Of a DNA stretch of 64,000 nt, positions 16,163 to 24,002 are shown piece by piece. A model generated the notes under the pieces. That model had not been told where the DNA came from. It did not search any database and saw nothing but the letters and a program-made list of their open reading frames with translations. The position numbers were made by a program, and so were the translations under genes. The DNA comes from Streptomyces blattellae (GTDB lineage Bacteria; Actinomycetota; Actinomycetes; Streptomycetales; Streptomycetaceae), in assembly GCF_009709555.1 (NCBI RefSeq), contig NZ_WJBG01000112.1, forward strand, positions 186,001-250,000, written 5' to 3'. Positions within the stretch are counted from its first letter, which is position 1; each line of letters starts with the position of its first letter.

Positions 16163-16552
16163 TTAGGCGTCGGGGTCGACCTCGGGGTGCGTGAACCGCA
16201 CGGGCTTGCCCAGTGACCGGGCGTAGGCGATTTCGGATCGGGTGCTGTCTCCGATGTAGTCGCCGACTACGAGCACCTCATCAGCGAGCCGGATCTTCGC
16301 CCGGTGCAGATCGCCGAGTCGAACCTTCAGCGCCTCGGCCTCGACAGGATCGGACCAGAATTCGTGCGGCGACTTCCTGTCACAGCCCGGTTTGACGACG
16401 ATCTTCCCGGCTTTGGTCTCCCGCAGATCGGCCTGGGCCATCTCGGTCATGAAACGGGTGGAGCCGCAGATCACGACGATACGCGGGAGGCTCAGCTGCT
16501 TCTTCACGTCGGCGAGCTTCTCCTCGGAAGTGAGCGGTTGCGGGTGTGACAC
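16163..16552 (-). CDS. Nucleoside 2-deoxyribosyltransferase-like protein
   Basis: GTG 16550-16552 follows AGGAGGAACC. The 129-residue protein has a Rossmann-like start, PRIVVICGSTRFMTEM, an EALKVRLGDLHRAKIRLADEVLVV core, and GDYIGDSTRSEIAYAR, the glycan/nucleotide-binding pattern of the nucleoside 2-deoxyribosyltransferase-like and YtoQ/DUF4406 group. The substrate is unknown. It follows the JmjC gene by about 107 bases in the same direction and could be the last gene of that transcript. Confidence 0.6.
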   Translation of the reverse strand: MSHPQPLTSEEKLADVKKQLSLPRIVVICGSTRFMTEMAQADLRETKAGKIVVKPGCDRKSPHEFWSDPVEAEALKVRLGDLHRAKIRLADEVLVVGDYIGDSTRSEIAYARSLGKPVRFTHPEVDPDA

Positions 16553-16659
16553 TGGTTCCTCCTGGTGGTGTGGTCCAAGGGGTGCCTGCGGAGACGAGAA
16601 CGAGGGTGTCCAAGATCGTCTTACCGGACATGGGCACGGTCGGGGCCCGTGCTGGAGCG

Positions 16660-17559
16660 TCAGGTGGAGTACTCCAGCTCGGCCACGGCAGCCTCACGGA
16701 CCAGGACGGCCACCTCATTCATGTCCAGGCCGTGAAGGAACTCTACGAGCGCCTGCCGGACCTCACCAAGGCGTGCCGCGAGTGCCGTTCCTTCCATGTC
16801 TCTGGGCGGGATGACACGGCGGAACGCCGGGTCTTCGATCGCGAGGGCGAGCATCTTCTCGGAGAGCCACAGAGGGGTGCGTTCCCGGATGGCGAAGGTG
16901 AGATGGACACTGTCCGCGGCGCTGTTCAGAGCGTGCGGGTTGTGAATCCAGCCCCTTGGCAGCAGCAGGGTCTGTCCGGCCGTGAGGTCGATGGTCGTGT
17001 CTGGTCCGGCAGCCTCCCAGCCGGGGATGAAGTCGTCCTGCCAGACACGGAAAGACTCCTGGTGCTCGCGCATCGGCGAGTTGTACATCGGCCTCCACAG
17101 CTGCCACGTCTTGGCGCCGGAGAGCTGCACGATCAGCGCCATCTGCTGATCCCAGTGGTGCCGTAGTCCTTGCTTGCCGGCGGGTGTGAGGAAGCAGTGG
17201 ACGTAGTTGCTGTAACCGGTCTCCTGCTGGATAGCCCGTGCAGCGTCGTGGAAGAAGGGAAGCCAGCGTTGCAGGTTGCCCAGGCGGATGGTGTACCCGC
17301 GTTGGCGCAGGCGGCGCAGTTTCGTCGCGTCGGTGCGGCCGTTGGCCGTCTTGAAGGAGCTGCGGTCGGAGGGGCCGGCGTGGATGGCGGCGACTTCCTC
17401 GGCGGGCACGCAGCCGGTGTCGAGGAGCTGTTCGAAGTCGTCCGCGGTGATGGTGCGGTCAAGGGCGGAACGGCCGCGTTCGTAAACCCGGGGCTCGTCG
17501 GGCCAGGTCGTCAGGAGATCGGCGACGCCGTCCTCGGGCAGTAACAGGCTGAGCGACAT
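16660..17559 (-). CDS. JmjC/cupin Fe(II)-2-oxoglutarate oxygenase
   Basis: ATG 17557-17559 follows GAGGAGA. The 299-residue protein has the JmjC-type metal triad: H135 and D137 in GLRHHWDQQM and H206 in PRGWIHNPHA, the arrangement of bacterial ribosomal oxygenases (RoxA/cupin-4 family). The segment YVHCFLTPAGKQG before the triad and TWQLWRPMY after it also fit. It should hydroxylate an amino-acid side chain in a protein or peptide. Codon 6 is TTA (17542-17544), making translation depend on the bldA tRNA. It follows an unknown protein (22-base gap) and a Cys-containing peptide gene, which is the likely substrate source. Confidence 0.78.
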   Translation of the reverse strand: MSLSLLLPEDGVADLLTTWPDEPRVYERGRSALDRTITADDFEQLLDTGCVPAEEVAAIHAGPSDRSSFKTANGRTDATKLRRLRQRGYTIRLGNLQRWLPFFHDAARAIQQETGYSNYVHCFLTPAGKQGLRHHWDQQMALIVQLSGAKTWQLWRPMYNSPMREHQESFRVWQDDFIPGWEAAGPDTTIDLTAGQTLLLPRGWIHNPHALNSAADSVHLTFAIRERTPLWLSEKMLALAIEDPAFRRVIPPRDMEGTALAARLGEVRQALVEFLHGLDMNEVAVLVREAAVAELEYST

Positions 17560-17581
17560 CGAGTTCTCCTCGTGGGAAGGG

Positions 17582-18133
17582 TCATGCCGGCGGCAGCGGG
17601 CAGGTGAGGGTGGGGTGGAAGCGGTTGGGGCAGCACACCACGGAGGCGGAGAACAGGCTCTTGCTCTTCGTGTAGTGGACCCAGGAGATGTCGACCCCGC
17701 AGGGCAGGGCGTCGATGGCGTATGCGAGCTTCACGTCCAGGCCGACGTAGGCCCGCAGGCCATCGGTTCGCTCGGCCGGCGGGTTGTCGGTGTAGCCCTG
17801 CTTGAGCCACTCCACCGCGTCGGCGACGTCGGTCCAGGTACGGGCGGCTGCGGCCTGCCCGCGCTTTTGCAGCCAGTGGCCGGTCATGAGAGGCGGCAGG
17901 CTGGAGCTGGAGAACTCGCCCGCTGCTTCGTGGTAGCGCGCCAGGACGTGTTGGGCCTTCTTGTCCTCGGGATCTGTTGCCGAGGGTGGACCGTTGGGGT
18001 GTGCCGGTCGGCGGTTCCCCTCTACTGCGTATGCGGCCGGGCTTCCGACCCACGGCCCGAAGCCGTGCCAGTGGCCTGTCCGATCAGGGGCAACCAGCCC
18101 CGCAGAACGGCCCATGGACGCGGTGACAGTCAT
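17582..18133 (-). CDS. Unknown 183-residue protein of the JmjC/peptide operon
   Basis: ATG 18131-18133 follows TGGAGGAAACC. I recognise no family. The protein opens with a Gly/Pro-rich part (HWHGFGPWVGSPAAY), has a central helical section (KKAQHVLARYHEAAGEF, ADAVEWLKQGY) and ends with a probable beta section carrying a CC pair and a further cysteine (SVVCCPNRFHPTLTC). No signal peptide or membrane helix is present. It lies between the peptide gene (74 bases upstream) and the oxygenase (22 bases downstream). A binding or maturation partner of the peptide is a guess from context. Confidence 0.65.
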   Translation of the reverse strand: MTVTASMGRSAGLVAPDRTGHWHGFGPWVGSPAAYAVEGNRRPAHPNGPPSATDPEDKKAQHVLARYHEAAGEFSSSSLPPLMTGHWLQKRGQAAAARTWTDVADAVEWLKQGYTDNPPAERTDGLRAYVGLDVKLAYAIDALPCGVDISWVHYTKSKSLFSASVVCCPNRFHPTLTCPLPPA

Positions 18134-18207
18134 GGTTTCCTCCAGGGGTGAAACGGACCGTCTCCGACCGGAGACGGTCCGCTGTACGAGGGGGACGAGC
18201 GCACAGA

Positions 18208-18444
18208 TTAGAGCTTCAGCCCCCGGGATTTGGCCCAGCCGACCGCGAACGCGTCCAGCTCCGCAGCGGTCATGCGCAGGTGGTGTCCGGCGCCCTCAGG
18301 CTTGGAGTCGCAGAGGATGAACCCGTCGGCGCCGGCGAGCGGCGTGGTGGTCACGCAGGTCTCGTTGTCGCCGCCGAGGTTGCCGCCGCACCAGTTCTTT
18401 GCCCTGGTTGGGGCTGCGGGCAGTTCGTACAGGTTCGGCTTCAT
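18208..18444 (-). CDS. 78-residue DUF397-like, Cys-containing peptide
   Basis: ATG 18442-18444 follows GGAGGT at an ideal distance. The product starts MKPNLYELPAAPTRAKNWCG and has cysteines at 19, 30 and 45. The NWCGGNLGGDNETCV section, then ILCDSKPEG and a final helix AELDAFAVGWAKS, follow the DUF397 plan (W-x-GG-xN-x-C-V; RDSK; helix) but with two extra cysteines. It could be a regulator-partner protein of the DUF397 class, or a precursor/substrate for the oxygenase encoded two genes downstream. The small size, strong ribosome site and first place in the operon favour an abundant product. Confidence 0.7.
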   Translation of the reverse strand: MKPNLYELPAAPTRAKNWCGGNLGGDNETCVTTTPLAGADGFILCDSKPEGAGHHLRMTAAELDAFAVGWAKSRGLKL

Positions 18445-18603
18445 GACTGACCTCCGGTGTCCTGGTGATCTGTTCGGAGAGGCGTTCTCCGTGCCGTTGT
18501 GCAACCCGCCCGAGGCTCGACTTGTCCTGGGGTGGGAACCTCGGGCAGGGGTCTCGGAGCCCCGTTCCGCCGAAAGCCTGGGGTCCTCCAGAGGGACGGG
18601 CGT

Positions 18604-18813
18604 CTACTCGGAGTGCAGGGCGCGTGCGATCAGGACGCGGGCGAGGATGCGTATGGCGTCCGGATCAGGGCCGACGAGATGGGCGTGTTCGCGGTGCGCC
18701 CAGATGTTCCAGCCGGGCCCGGAACTGCCCGGCTCGTGGCCGATGTACACGGAGTCGTCCGGGTCGGTGATAGGCCCGTCGCAGTGACGGCAGATGTGTA
18801 CGGCCGCACTCAC
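18604..18813 (-). CDS. Small CxxC protein of unknown function
   Basis: GTG 18811-18813 overlaps the preceding gene's stop (GTGA), which decides this start against the longer frame. The 69-residue product begins MSAAVHICRHCDGPI, a CxxC pair with a nearby histidine that may bind zinc, then SVYIGHEPGSSGPGW and HREHAHLV, rich in His, and ends in a helix. This looks like a small zinc-ribbon-like protein. Function unknown; it is in an operon with the 122-residue gene at 18810. Confidence 0.62.
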   Translation of the reverse strand: MSAAVHICRHCDGPITDPDDSVYIGHEPGSSGPGWNIWAHREHAHLVGPDPDAIRILARVLIARALHSE

Positions 18814-19178
18814 GACGCACCGCTCAGCGTTTCGTAGGGGGAGTACGGGGCGTTCAGGGACCGGGCCTGGTGCCGGGCGTGAGCGACGCGGGACTCCAGC
18901 GCAGGGGCCGGAGTGCGACTCAGCTTCCGGCAAGCCTTTCCGACGCAGGCGAGCGCGCAATACGCCCGCGCGCTGTACGGCCCCGGGCCGGCCATCTGCA
19001 CAAACTCGGGGATGGGCAGCTCAAGGAACCCGCGCCGGGTGTTGTCGAACGTCTCCAGCTCTGCGACGCCTGGCGGGAGCGCGTCCGGCCCGTCATCCGG
19101 GTCGGCGGCCGGGCATGCCGTGGCGCGCATCGTGGCGACGTCCGCAGGCAGGACCGTCGGATCGGTCGTAGTCGCCAT
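18810..19178 (-). CDS. Unknown 122-residue protein (DUF6415-like)
   Basis: ATG 19176-19178 follows GGAGGC. The protein has an Ala/Pro/Asp-rich N-terminal half and a helical C-terminal half with YCALACVGKACRKLSRTPAP, then VAHARHQARSLNA. This resembles small actinobacterial proteins (DUF6415-type) that accompany XRE/TPR regulators and signalling genes, but I am not sure of the family. It is the first gene after the triple GGTGACC repeat and is coupled to the CxxC gene. Confidence 0.55.
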   Translation of the reverse strand: MATTTDPTVLPADVATMRATACPAADPDDGPDALPPGVAELETFDNTRRGFLELPIPEFVQMAGPGPYSARAYCALACVGKACRKLSRTPAPALESRVAHARHQARSLNAPYSPYETLSGAS

Positions 19179-19217
19179 CTCTCACGCCTCCACGGTCACG
19201 GTGGTCTGTCTCACACA

Positions 19218-19272
19218 GGTGACCTTAGACAGGCGCCATCGAGGTGACCCGAGCTGACAGTTCGGGTGACCC
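19218..19272. promoter_or_regulatory. Three GGTGACC direct repeats (candidate operator)
   Basis: AGGTGACC occurs at 19218-19225 and 19242-19249, and GGGTGACC at 19265-19272. The spacings are 24 and 23 bases, in a 108-base gap between the XRE regulator gene and the first gene of the 19178 operon. Regular phased repeats next to a regulator gene suggest its binding sites. Direct inspection only. Confidence 0.45.
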
Positions 19273-19286
19273 ACAGGCTCGTCCGC

Positions 19287-20489
19287 CTACACGAGACCGA
19301 TGCGCACCGCCAGCTGCTCTGCCTGCCGGGCGTGTATCGACCGGGCCCGACGGACCACCGTCAGCACCAGCTGCCGCGCGAGTGGCGTCCGAGCAAGGTC
19401 CTCGGGGGCGCTCGCCTCCAAGCCGAGAAGGGCAAGCAACGCCGCGGCGTCGTCCCGGCGCTGGCTGTGGCAAGCTGCCACCTCCAGTCCGAAGGTGAAT
19501 TCCCGCTCCAGCGACGGTAGCCCGCTGGTGTCGATGGCGTCAGCGGTGTGCAGGGCCTCACCTGTCTCACCCGCTTCCATCTCGATGGAGACTGCGTGCA
19601 ATGCCACGTTGGTCGGCCCGAACACGGTCCATGCGACGTTGCTGGCGTCGGACACGGCGCGGGCGGCAGGCGCCGCGTACTGGGTGAGCCGCTCGCGGGC
19701 CTCCCACCACCGGCGCCGACGGGCGGCAGCCACTACCGCGACAAGCTGAAGCGCACCTCCCATGGCTGTCCGTTCGACCTCAGGCATCGTGGTGGCGGCC
19801 AATTCCCCGGCCGCGCGCAGCGCCATCTCTTCCGCCTCGGCGGCCTGGCCGGCGGCGAGGAGGACATGGCCGAAGTTCCACCTGGCTGCGGCGATACGGA
19901 GAGGGTCGTCAGCGTCCTCGGCGGCGCGCATCGCCCGGTCTGCGGCGACGGTGGCGAGGTCGACGCGGCCTGTACGGCGCAGATACGAGCGGAGCAGGCA
20001 GTACAGGTCGGCGGCAGCACGGAAGACGGCTCGGCGCTCAACCTCGTCCTCGCCTGCGCGGGCAGCGCGCGCGGCATGCTCGACGTCGGCGACCAGACTC
20101 GGAAGCGTGGCAGCTGCCTCGGTGAAGCGCTCGCCGCTGGTCTGCCAGCTCTGCCACGCAGACTCCACCCGGTCTCTCAGTACAGCCGCCGCTACAGGCG
20201 CAGAGCTGTGGGCGGGCCCGTAACCGAGGAGCGCACGGCCCACAGCACCTTCCGCCGTGTCCTTGTGCTCCTCCGCGGGGGGCGGCTGCTCGGAGAGGAG
20301 TGCAGCCGTCGGCACTCCTAACTCCTGGGCGAGCGCGTACAGGATCGGCAGACTGGGCACTTTGAGGCCACGCTCGATCTGCGACAGGTAGTCAGGTGAG
20401 ATGCCGACCAGGCCGGCGACGGCGTCCTGGCGGCGACCGCCCCGATAGTGCCGGATCCTGTCCCCGATGGGGAGGTCCGCTGCAACCAT
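19287..20489 (-). CDS. XRE-family regulator with TPR-like C-terminus
   Basis: ATG 20487-20489 follows GAGGAGT. The 400-residue protein has a helix-turn-helix at about 10-60 (IRHYRGGRRQDAVAGLVG, SPDYLSQIERGLKVPSLPIL) and a long Ala/Glu-rich helical region with repeated A-x-x-A/W pairs typical of TPR-type ligand-sensing regulators. Codon 57 is TTA (20319-20321), so full synthesis should need the bldA tRNA. It faces the operon at 19178 across the GGTGACC repeats and is divergent from the HAD gene at 20569. Confidence 0.87.
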   Translation of the reverse strand: MVAADLPIGDRIRHYRGGRRQDAVAGLVGISPDYLSQIERGLKVPSLPILYALAQELGVPTAALLSEQPPPAEEHKDTAEGAVGRALLGYGPAHSSAPVAAAVLRDRVESAWQSWQTSGERFTEAAATLPSLVADVEHAARAARAGEDEVERRAVFRAAADLYCLLRSYLRRTGRVDLATVAADRAMRAAEDADDPLRIAAARWNFGHVLLAAGQAAEAEEMALRAAGELAATTMPEVERTAMGGALQLVAVVAAARRRRWWEARERLTQYAAPAARAVSDASNVAWTVFGPTNVALHAVSIEMEAGETGEALHTADAIDTSGLPSLEREFTFGLEVAACHSQRRDDAAALLALLGLEASAPEDLARTPLARQLVLTVVRRARSIHARQAEQLAVRIGLV

Positions 20490-20568
20490 GTGCCTACTCC
20501 TCGCTCCTTGATACGAGCGTAGGGTGCCCGCCAGGTGGGGAGGCCGGGGTCGTGCAAAGAGGGAGGCG

Positions 20569-21240
20569 ATGGTGCCGGAGTTGGTGCTGTGGGACATCGA
20601 CCATACGCTGATGGCGACGCGAGGCTTCGGCGGGGAGCTGTGGGCGCAGGCGTTCCGTCAGGTGACGGGCGTAGTGCTGCGGGAACAGGTGTCGGTGACC
20701 GGCTCGACAGAGCGAGTAATCCTTCGGGAGACCGCTCGGCTGCACGACATCCGCTACCGTGACGACTTGTTCACCCGGTTCGCTGACGCGCTCGGAGCAC
20801 TGCACGTCCGCCGCGCGGCCGAGCTGCGGGAGCGGGGACACGCACTACCCGGCGCTGCGGCGGTTCTCGCTGCCCTTGAAGACCGGGGCGTACGGCAGTC
20901 GGTGGTGACCGGCAACATCCGCCAAGCCGCCGAGGTGAAGCTCGCCACCTTCGGCCTGGACGGCTACATGCGACTCGACGAGGGCGCGTATGCCGAGGAC
21001 GGCGAAGGCCGACCCGAGCTGTTGTGCGCCGCTCTGAAGCGATCGGCCACGTCCCCGTCAGATGCGGTGTTTCTTGGGGACACACTTGCGGACGTTGCGG
21101 GCGGGCTGGAGGCCGGTGTTCGAGTGGTAGCGGTCGCGACAGGCCGTACGTCTCCGAGTGACCTGAGTGCGGCCGGCGCCCATGTCGTGCTGGGTGGGCT
21201 GTCGGATACGGACCGGGCCCTCGCGGTGATCGGTGGATGA
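20569..21240 (+). CDS. HAD-superfamily hydrolase
   Basis: ATG 20569 follows GGGAGG. The 223-residue protein has HAD motif I as LVLWDIDHTLM (nucleophile and acid/base Asp pair in DIDHT), motif II in VVTGN, a lysine in VKLATFGLDGY, and motif IV in VFLGDTLADVAGG. The cap between motifs I and II is helical, so it belongs with the phosphoglycolate phosphatase-like members. The substrate is a small phosphate ester not predictable from sequence. It is divergent from the XRE gene and followed by two hairpins. Confidence 0.87.
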   Translation: MVPELVLWDIDHTLMATRGFGGELWAQAFRQVTGVVLREQVSVTGSTERVILRETARLHDIRYRDDLFTRFADALGALHVRRAAELRERGHALPGAAAVLAALEDRGVRQSVVTGNIRQAAEVKLATFGLDGYMRLDEGAYAEDGEGRPELLCAALKRSATSPSDAVFLGDTLADVAGGLEAGVRVVAVATGRTSPSDLSAAGAHVVLGGLSDTDRALAVIGG

Positions 21241-21318
21241 AGAAAGGGCCCCTCCCGTCGGAAGGCGGAAGAGGGGAGCCATTCTTGCCGCTGAAGTTCT
21301 CGGGCTGCCACGAACACA

Positions 21319-21354
21319 TCAGGGGTTGACCTGTCTGTGCAGGTCAACCCCTGA
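21319..21354. terminator. 14-bp perfect hairpin before tRNA-His
   Basis: TCAGGGGTTGACCT (21319-21332) is exactly inverted at 21341-21354 around an eight-base loop. It separates the HAD gene from the convergent tRNA-His and can end transcription from both sides. A weaker GC hairpin directly after the HAD stop (21247-21280) may also help. Confidence 0.82.
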
Positions 21355-21362
21355 TCATCAAG

Positions 21363-21436
21363 GGTGAGTGACGGGACTCGAACCCGCGACATCCTGGACC
21401 ACAACCAGGTGCTCTACCAGCTGAGCTACACCCACC
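21363..21436 (-). tRNA. tRNA-His (GTG)
   Basis: On the minus strand the cloverleaf is complete: acceptor GTGGGTG pairs with CACTCAC, with the extra G at -1 opposite C73 that marks tRNA-His; the D-arm has AGCTCAGCTGGTAGAGC, the anticodon loop carries GTG, and the T-arm reads GGGTTCGAACCC. The 3' end faces left, toward the accessory block at 14.7-21.2 kb, which fits a tRNA-associated integration site. CCA is not encoded. Confidence 0.96.
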
Positions 21437-21561
21437 ATGACCGGTGATTCGACGAATGTTCTCCCCGACCGGCCGAGAAAAAGTGTACAGGGTCCGAAGG
21501 GGTGCTCGCGCCTGGCTTTCGCCGTGCCTCGACGCGCGTCGGACGCGGACCCGTCACGCAC

Positions 21562-22164
21562 CTACTGAGCAGGCCGAACGTGCTTCGCGGCGATCGTCCT
21601 CGCCGTGTCCGAGTCGGGACCGGGCTGGGGGACGAAGATGGCCTCGCGGTAGTAGCGCAGTTCCGCGATGGACTCGCGGATGTCGGCGAGGGCGCGGTGG
21701 TTGCCGTTCTTCTCGGGGCTGTTGAAGTACGCCCGGGGGTACCAGCGCCGGGCCAGCTCCTTGATCGACGAGACATCGACGATGCGGTAGTGGAGGTACT
21801 CCTCGACCTTCGGCATGTCCCGCAGGAGGAAACCGCGGTCGGTGCCGACGGAGTTGCCGCACAGCGGGGCCTTGCCGGGCTCCTTGACGTGTTCCCGGAC
21901 GTAGGCGAGCACCTGCTCCTCGGCGTCCGCCAGTGTCGTACCGGCCGGGAGTTCATCGAGCAGTCCGGAGGCGGTGTGCATCTGACGCACCACTTCCGGC
22001 ATCGTCTCCAGCGCGGAGTCCGGCGGCCGGATGACGATGTCGACACCCTCGCCGAGCACGTTCAGCTCGGAGTCGGTGACGAGGGCGGCCACCTCGATGA
22101 GCGCGTCGTCGGACAGCGAGAGGCCGGTCATCTCGCAGTCGATCCACACCATGCGATCGTTCAT
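21562..22164 (-). CDS. orn: Oligoribonuclease
   Basis: The 200-residue protein is a DEDDh 3'-5' exoribonuclease: [11 protein letters not shown] (first D and E), the second D in the [11 protein letters not shown] region, and [11 protein letters not shown] with the catalytic H and D. It degrades two- to five-base RNAs, and pGpG. It lies downstream of adpA, the same order as adpA-ornA in S. coelicolor. A 15-bp hairpin stands between the two genes. Confidence 0.95.
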   Translation of the reverse strand: MNDRMVWIDCEMTGLSLSDDALIEVAALVTDSELNVLGEGVDIVIRPPDSALETMPEVVRQMHTASGLLDELPAGTTLADAEEQVLAYVREHVKEPGKAPLCGNSVGTDRGFLLRDMPKVEEYLHYRIVDVSSIKELARRWYPRAYFNSPEKNGNHRALADIRESIAELRYYREAIFVPQPGPDSDTARTIAAKHVRPAQ

Positions 22165-22238
22165 GCGACCACCCTAAAGCCGACGTCCGCTTATGGATGC
22201 CCCGCGGTGGCCCCGCGGTGCCCCGGGCTCACGCCGGG

Positions 22239-22277
22239 CGCGGTGGTGAGGGGCGGGCGGGCCCCCTCACCACCGCG
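22239..22277. terminator. 15-bp hairpin between adpA and orn
   Basis: CGCGGTGGTGAGGGG (22239-22253) pairs exactly with CCCCTCACCACCGCG (22263-22277), loop nine bases. It follows the adpA stop on the minus strand and precedes orn, so it is an adpA terminator or attenuator controlling read-through into orn. Confidence 0.78.
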
Positions 22278-22361
22278 GGTGTCCCGACCGCCGGCCTCTC
22301 CGTCGCGGGTGTCCCCGCCGCAGGCGCCCCGCCCCTCACCGCACGCTCACCATCCGCACGC

Positions 22362-23624
22362 TCACGATCCGCTGCGCTGTCCCGGCAACGTCGCTCGGCT
22401 GTTCGCGTACGCCTCGCGGACGTGTTCGCCGGAGGCGGTCGCCGCCAGGGACGGCGTCGGTCCGACCGCGCTCGCCGCCGGGGTACGGCGGGCCTGCATC
22501 GGCACCGGGCCGGGGGCCTCCGGATGGAGGGCGGGTGCCGGGCTCGGGGAGCCCGGTGAGCCGGTCCCGGCCGGCGCTCCGTCGGCGTCCGCCTGCTTCT
22601 CGCCCTGCGGCCTGCGCGCCCGGTACGCGGCCCGGTACGCCGCCGGCGACGAGCCGAGCTGGCGGCGGAAGTGCCCGCGCAGCGCCACCGGGGAACGGAA
22701 GCCGCAGCGGCCCGCGACCTCGTCCACCGAGTAGTCCGACGTCTCCAGCAGGCGCTGTGCCTGGAGGACCCGCTGGGTGATCAGCCACTGGAGCGGGGCC
22801 GAACCCGTCAGGGAGCGGAACCGGCGGTCGAACGTACGACGGCTCATGTACGCGCGCGCGGCGAGCGTCTCCACGTCGAACTGCTCGTGGAGATGCTCCA
22901 GTGCCCAGGCGACGACCTCGGCGAGCGGGTCGGCGCCGATCTCCTCTGGTAAAGATCGATCGAGGTAGCGCTCCTGGCCGCCGCTCCGGCGCGGCGGGAC
23001 CACCAGGCGCCGGGCGAGCGCGCCCGCCGCCTCGTTGCCGTGGTCCGTCCGCACGATGTGCAGGCACAGGTCGATTCCGGCCGCGGTGCCCGCGGAGGTC
23101 AGTACGTCGCCGTCGTCCACGAACAGTTCCCGTGGGTCGACGTGCACCGACGGATAGCGCTTGGCCAGCGTCGGCGCGTACATCCAGTGTGTTGTCGCGG
23201 GGCGGCCGTCCAGCAGGCCCGCCGCCGCGAGAACGAACGCGCCTGTGCACAGCCCGACGATGCGGGCGCCCTCCTCGTGTGCCCGGCGGAGTGCGTCGAG
23301 CGCCTCCTCCGGTGGCGGGGAAGTGATCGAGCGCCAGGCGGGCACGACGACCGTGCCCGCCCGCGAGATCGCTTCCAGGCCATGCGGCGCGGTGAGCTCC
23401 AGGCCCCCCGTGGTCCGCAGCGGTCCTTCTTCGCCACCGCACACCAGCAGTCGGTAGCGCGGCACGCCGGCGTCCTGGCGGTCGATTCCGAACACCGACA
23501 GCGGTATGGAACTCTCGAAGATGGGACCGCCGCTGAACAGCAGCACCGCGACGATCTCCTTGCGGCGTCGCCCGGAAAGTTTCCGGGCCGCGGCTTCCGG
23601 CGCGGCAGTGGAGTCGTGGCTCAT
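22362..23624 (-). CDS. adpA: Global developmental regulator AdpA
   Basis: The 420-residue protein has an N-terminal DJ-1/PfpI (GATase-1-like) domain with VGLCTGAFVLAAAGLLDG and a C-terminal AraC double helix-turn-helix (MSRRTFDRRFRSLTG, then VDEVAGRCGFRSPVALRGHF). The tail is Pro/Ala/Ser-rich and variable. AdpA activates aerial growth and secondary metabolism. Codon 225, in the linker between the two domains (LDRSLPEE), is TTA, the conserved bldA checkpoint of this gene. ATG follows a GAGGGGGGC site. Orn lies downstream. Confidence 0.96.
   Translation of the reverse strand: MSHDSTAAPEAAARKLSGRRRKEIVAVLLFSGGPIFESSIPLSVFGIDRQDAGVPRYRLLVCGGEEGPLRTTGGLELTAPHGLEAISRAGTVVVPAWRSITSPPPEEALDALRRAHEEGARIVGLCTGAFVLAAAGLLDGRPATTHWMYAPTLAKRYPSVHVDPRELFVDDGDVLTSAGTAAGIDLCLHIVRTDHGNEAAGALARRLVVPPRRSGGQERYLDRSLPEEIGADPLAEVVAWALEHLHEQFDVETLAARAYMSRRTFDRRFRSLTGSAPLQWLITQRVLQAQRLLETSDYSVDEVAGRCGFRSPVALRGHFRRQLGSSPAAYRAAYRARRPQGEKQADADGAPAGTGSPGSPSPAPALHPEAPGPVPMQARRTPAASAVGPTPSLAATASGEHVREAYANSRATLPGQRSGS
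22950..22952 (-). promoter_or_regulatory. TTA (bldA) codon within adpA
   Basis: The leucine codon TTA is read on the minus strand in the reading frame of adpA at residue 225, between the N-terminal domain and the AraC domain. In Streptomyces the only UUA-reading tRNA is the bldA product, which delays AdpA synthesis to late growth. Confidence 0.93.
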
Positions 23625-24002
23625 ACTGCTAAGCCCCCCTCGGTGGTCGCGGCTCCTCGGTTGTGTCGCTCCTGCACGTTTCCCCTCGGTCCTGCACGAG
23701 TCCCCCGCCGTAAGACAGTCAAGATCGAATCTACTGCGTCCCGTGGTGCCCGGGTGACCAGTTCAGCACCCGGCACATTGTCGACTTGGCAACTTGGCGT
23801 AAAGCATTCGATCACGAAGCGTTGCACTCGCAGGCCGCGCAGGGAAGTGCGCCTTGTCGCAGTGGCCAATCCCTGTAGGGTGCGCACGCCCTCTGCGGCC
23901 CTTTCGGTGCAGGTGGAACGGGGTGTGGGGGGTGCTTCGGACCGGGGATGCGCGGTGGTCAGAAGTTGGCTGAAAAGAAGCGGTTGGGGGTATGGAAACA
24001 GG
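23625..24002. promoter_or_regulatory. adpA upstream region
   Basis: These 378 bases between the adpA start and the end of the small membrane gene hold no open frame that I can support. They must contain the adpA promoter. A TTGGCAACTTGGC sequence at about 23787-23800 is a local repeat, but I found no perfect AdpA-type site, and no ArpA-like operator could be named with confidence. Confidence 0.55.
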
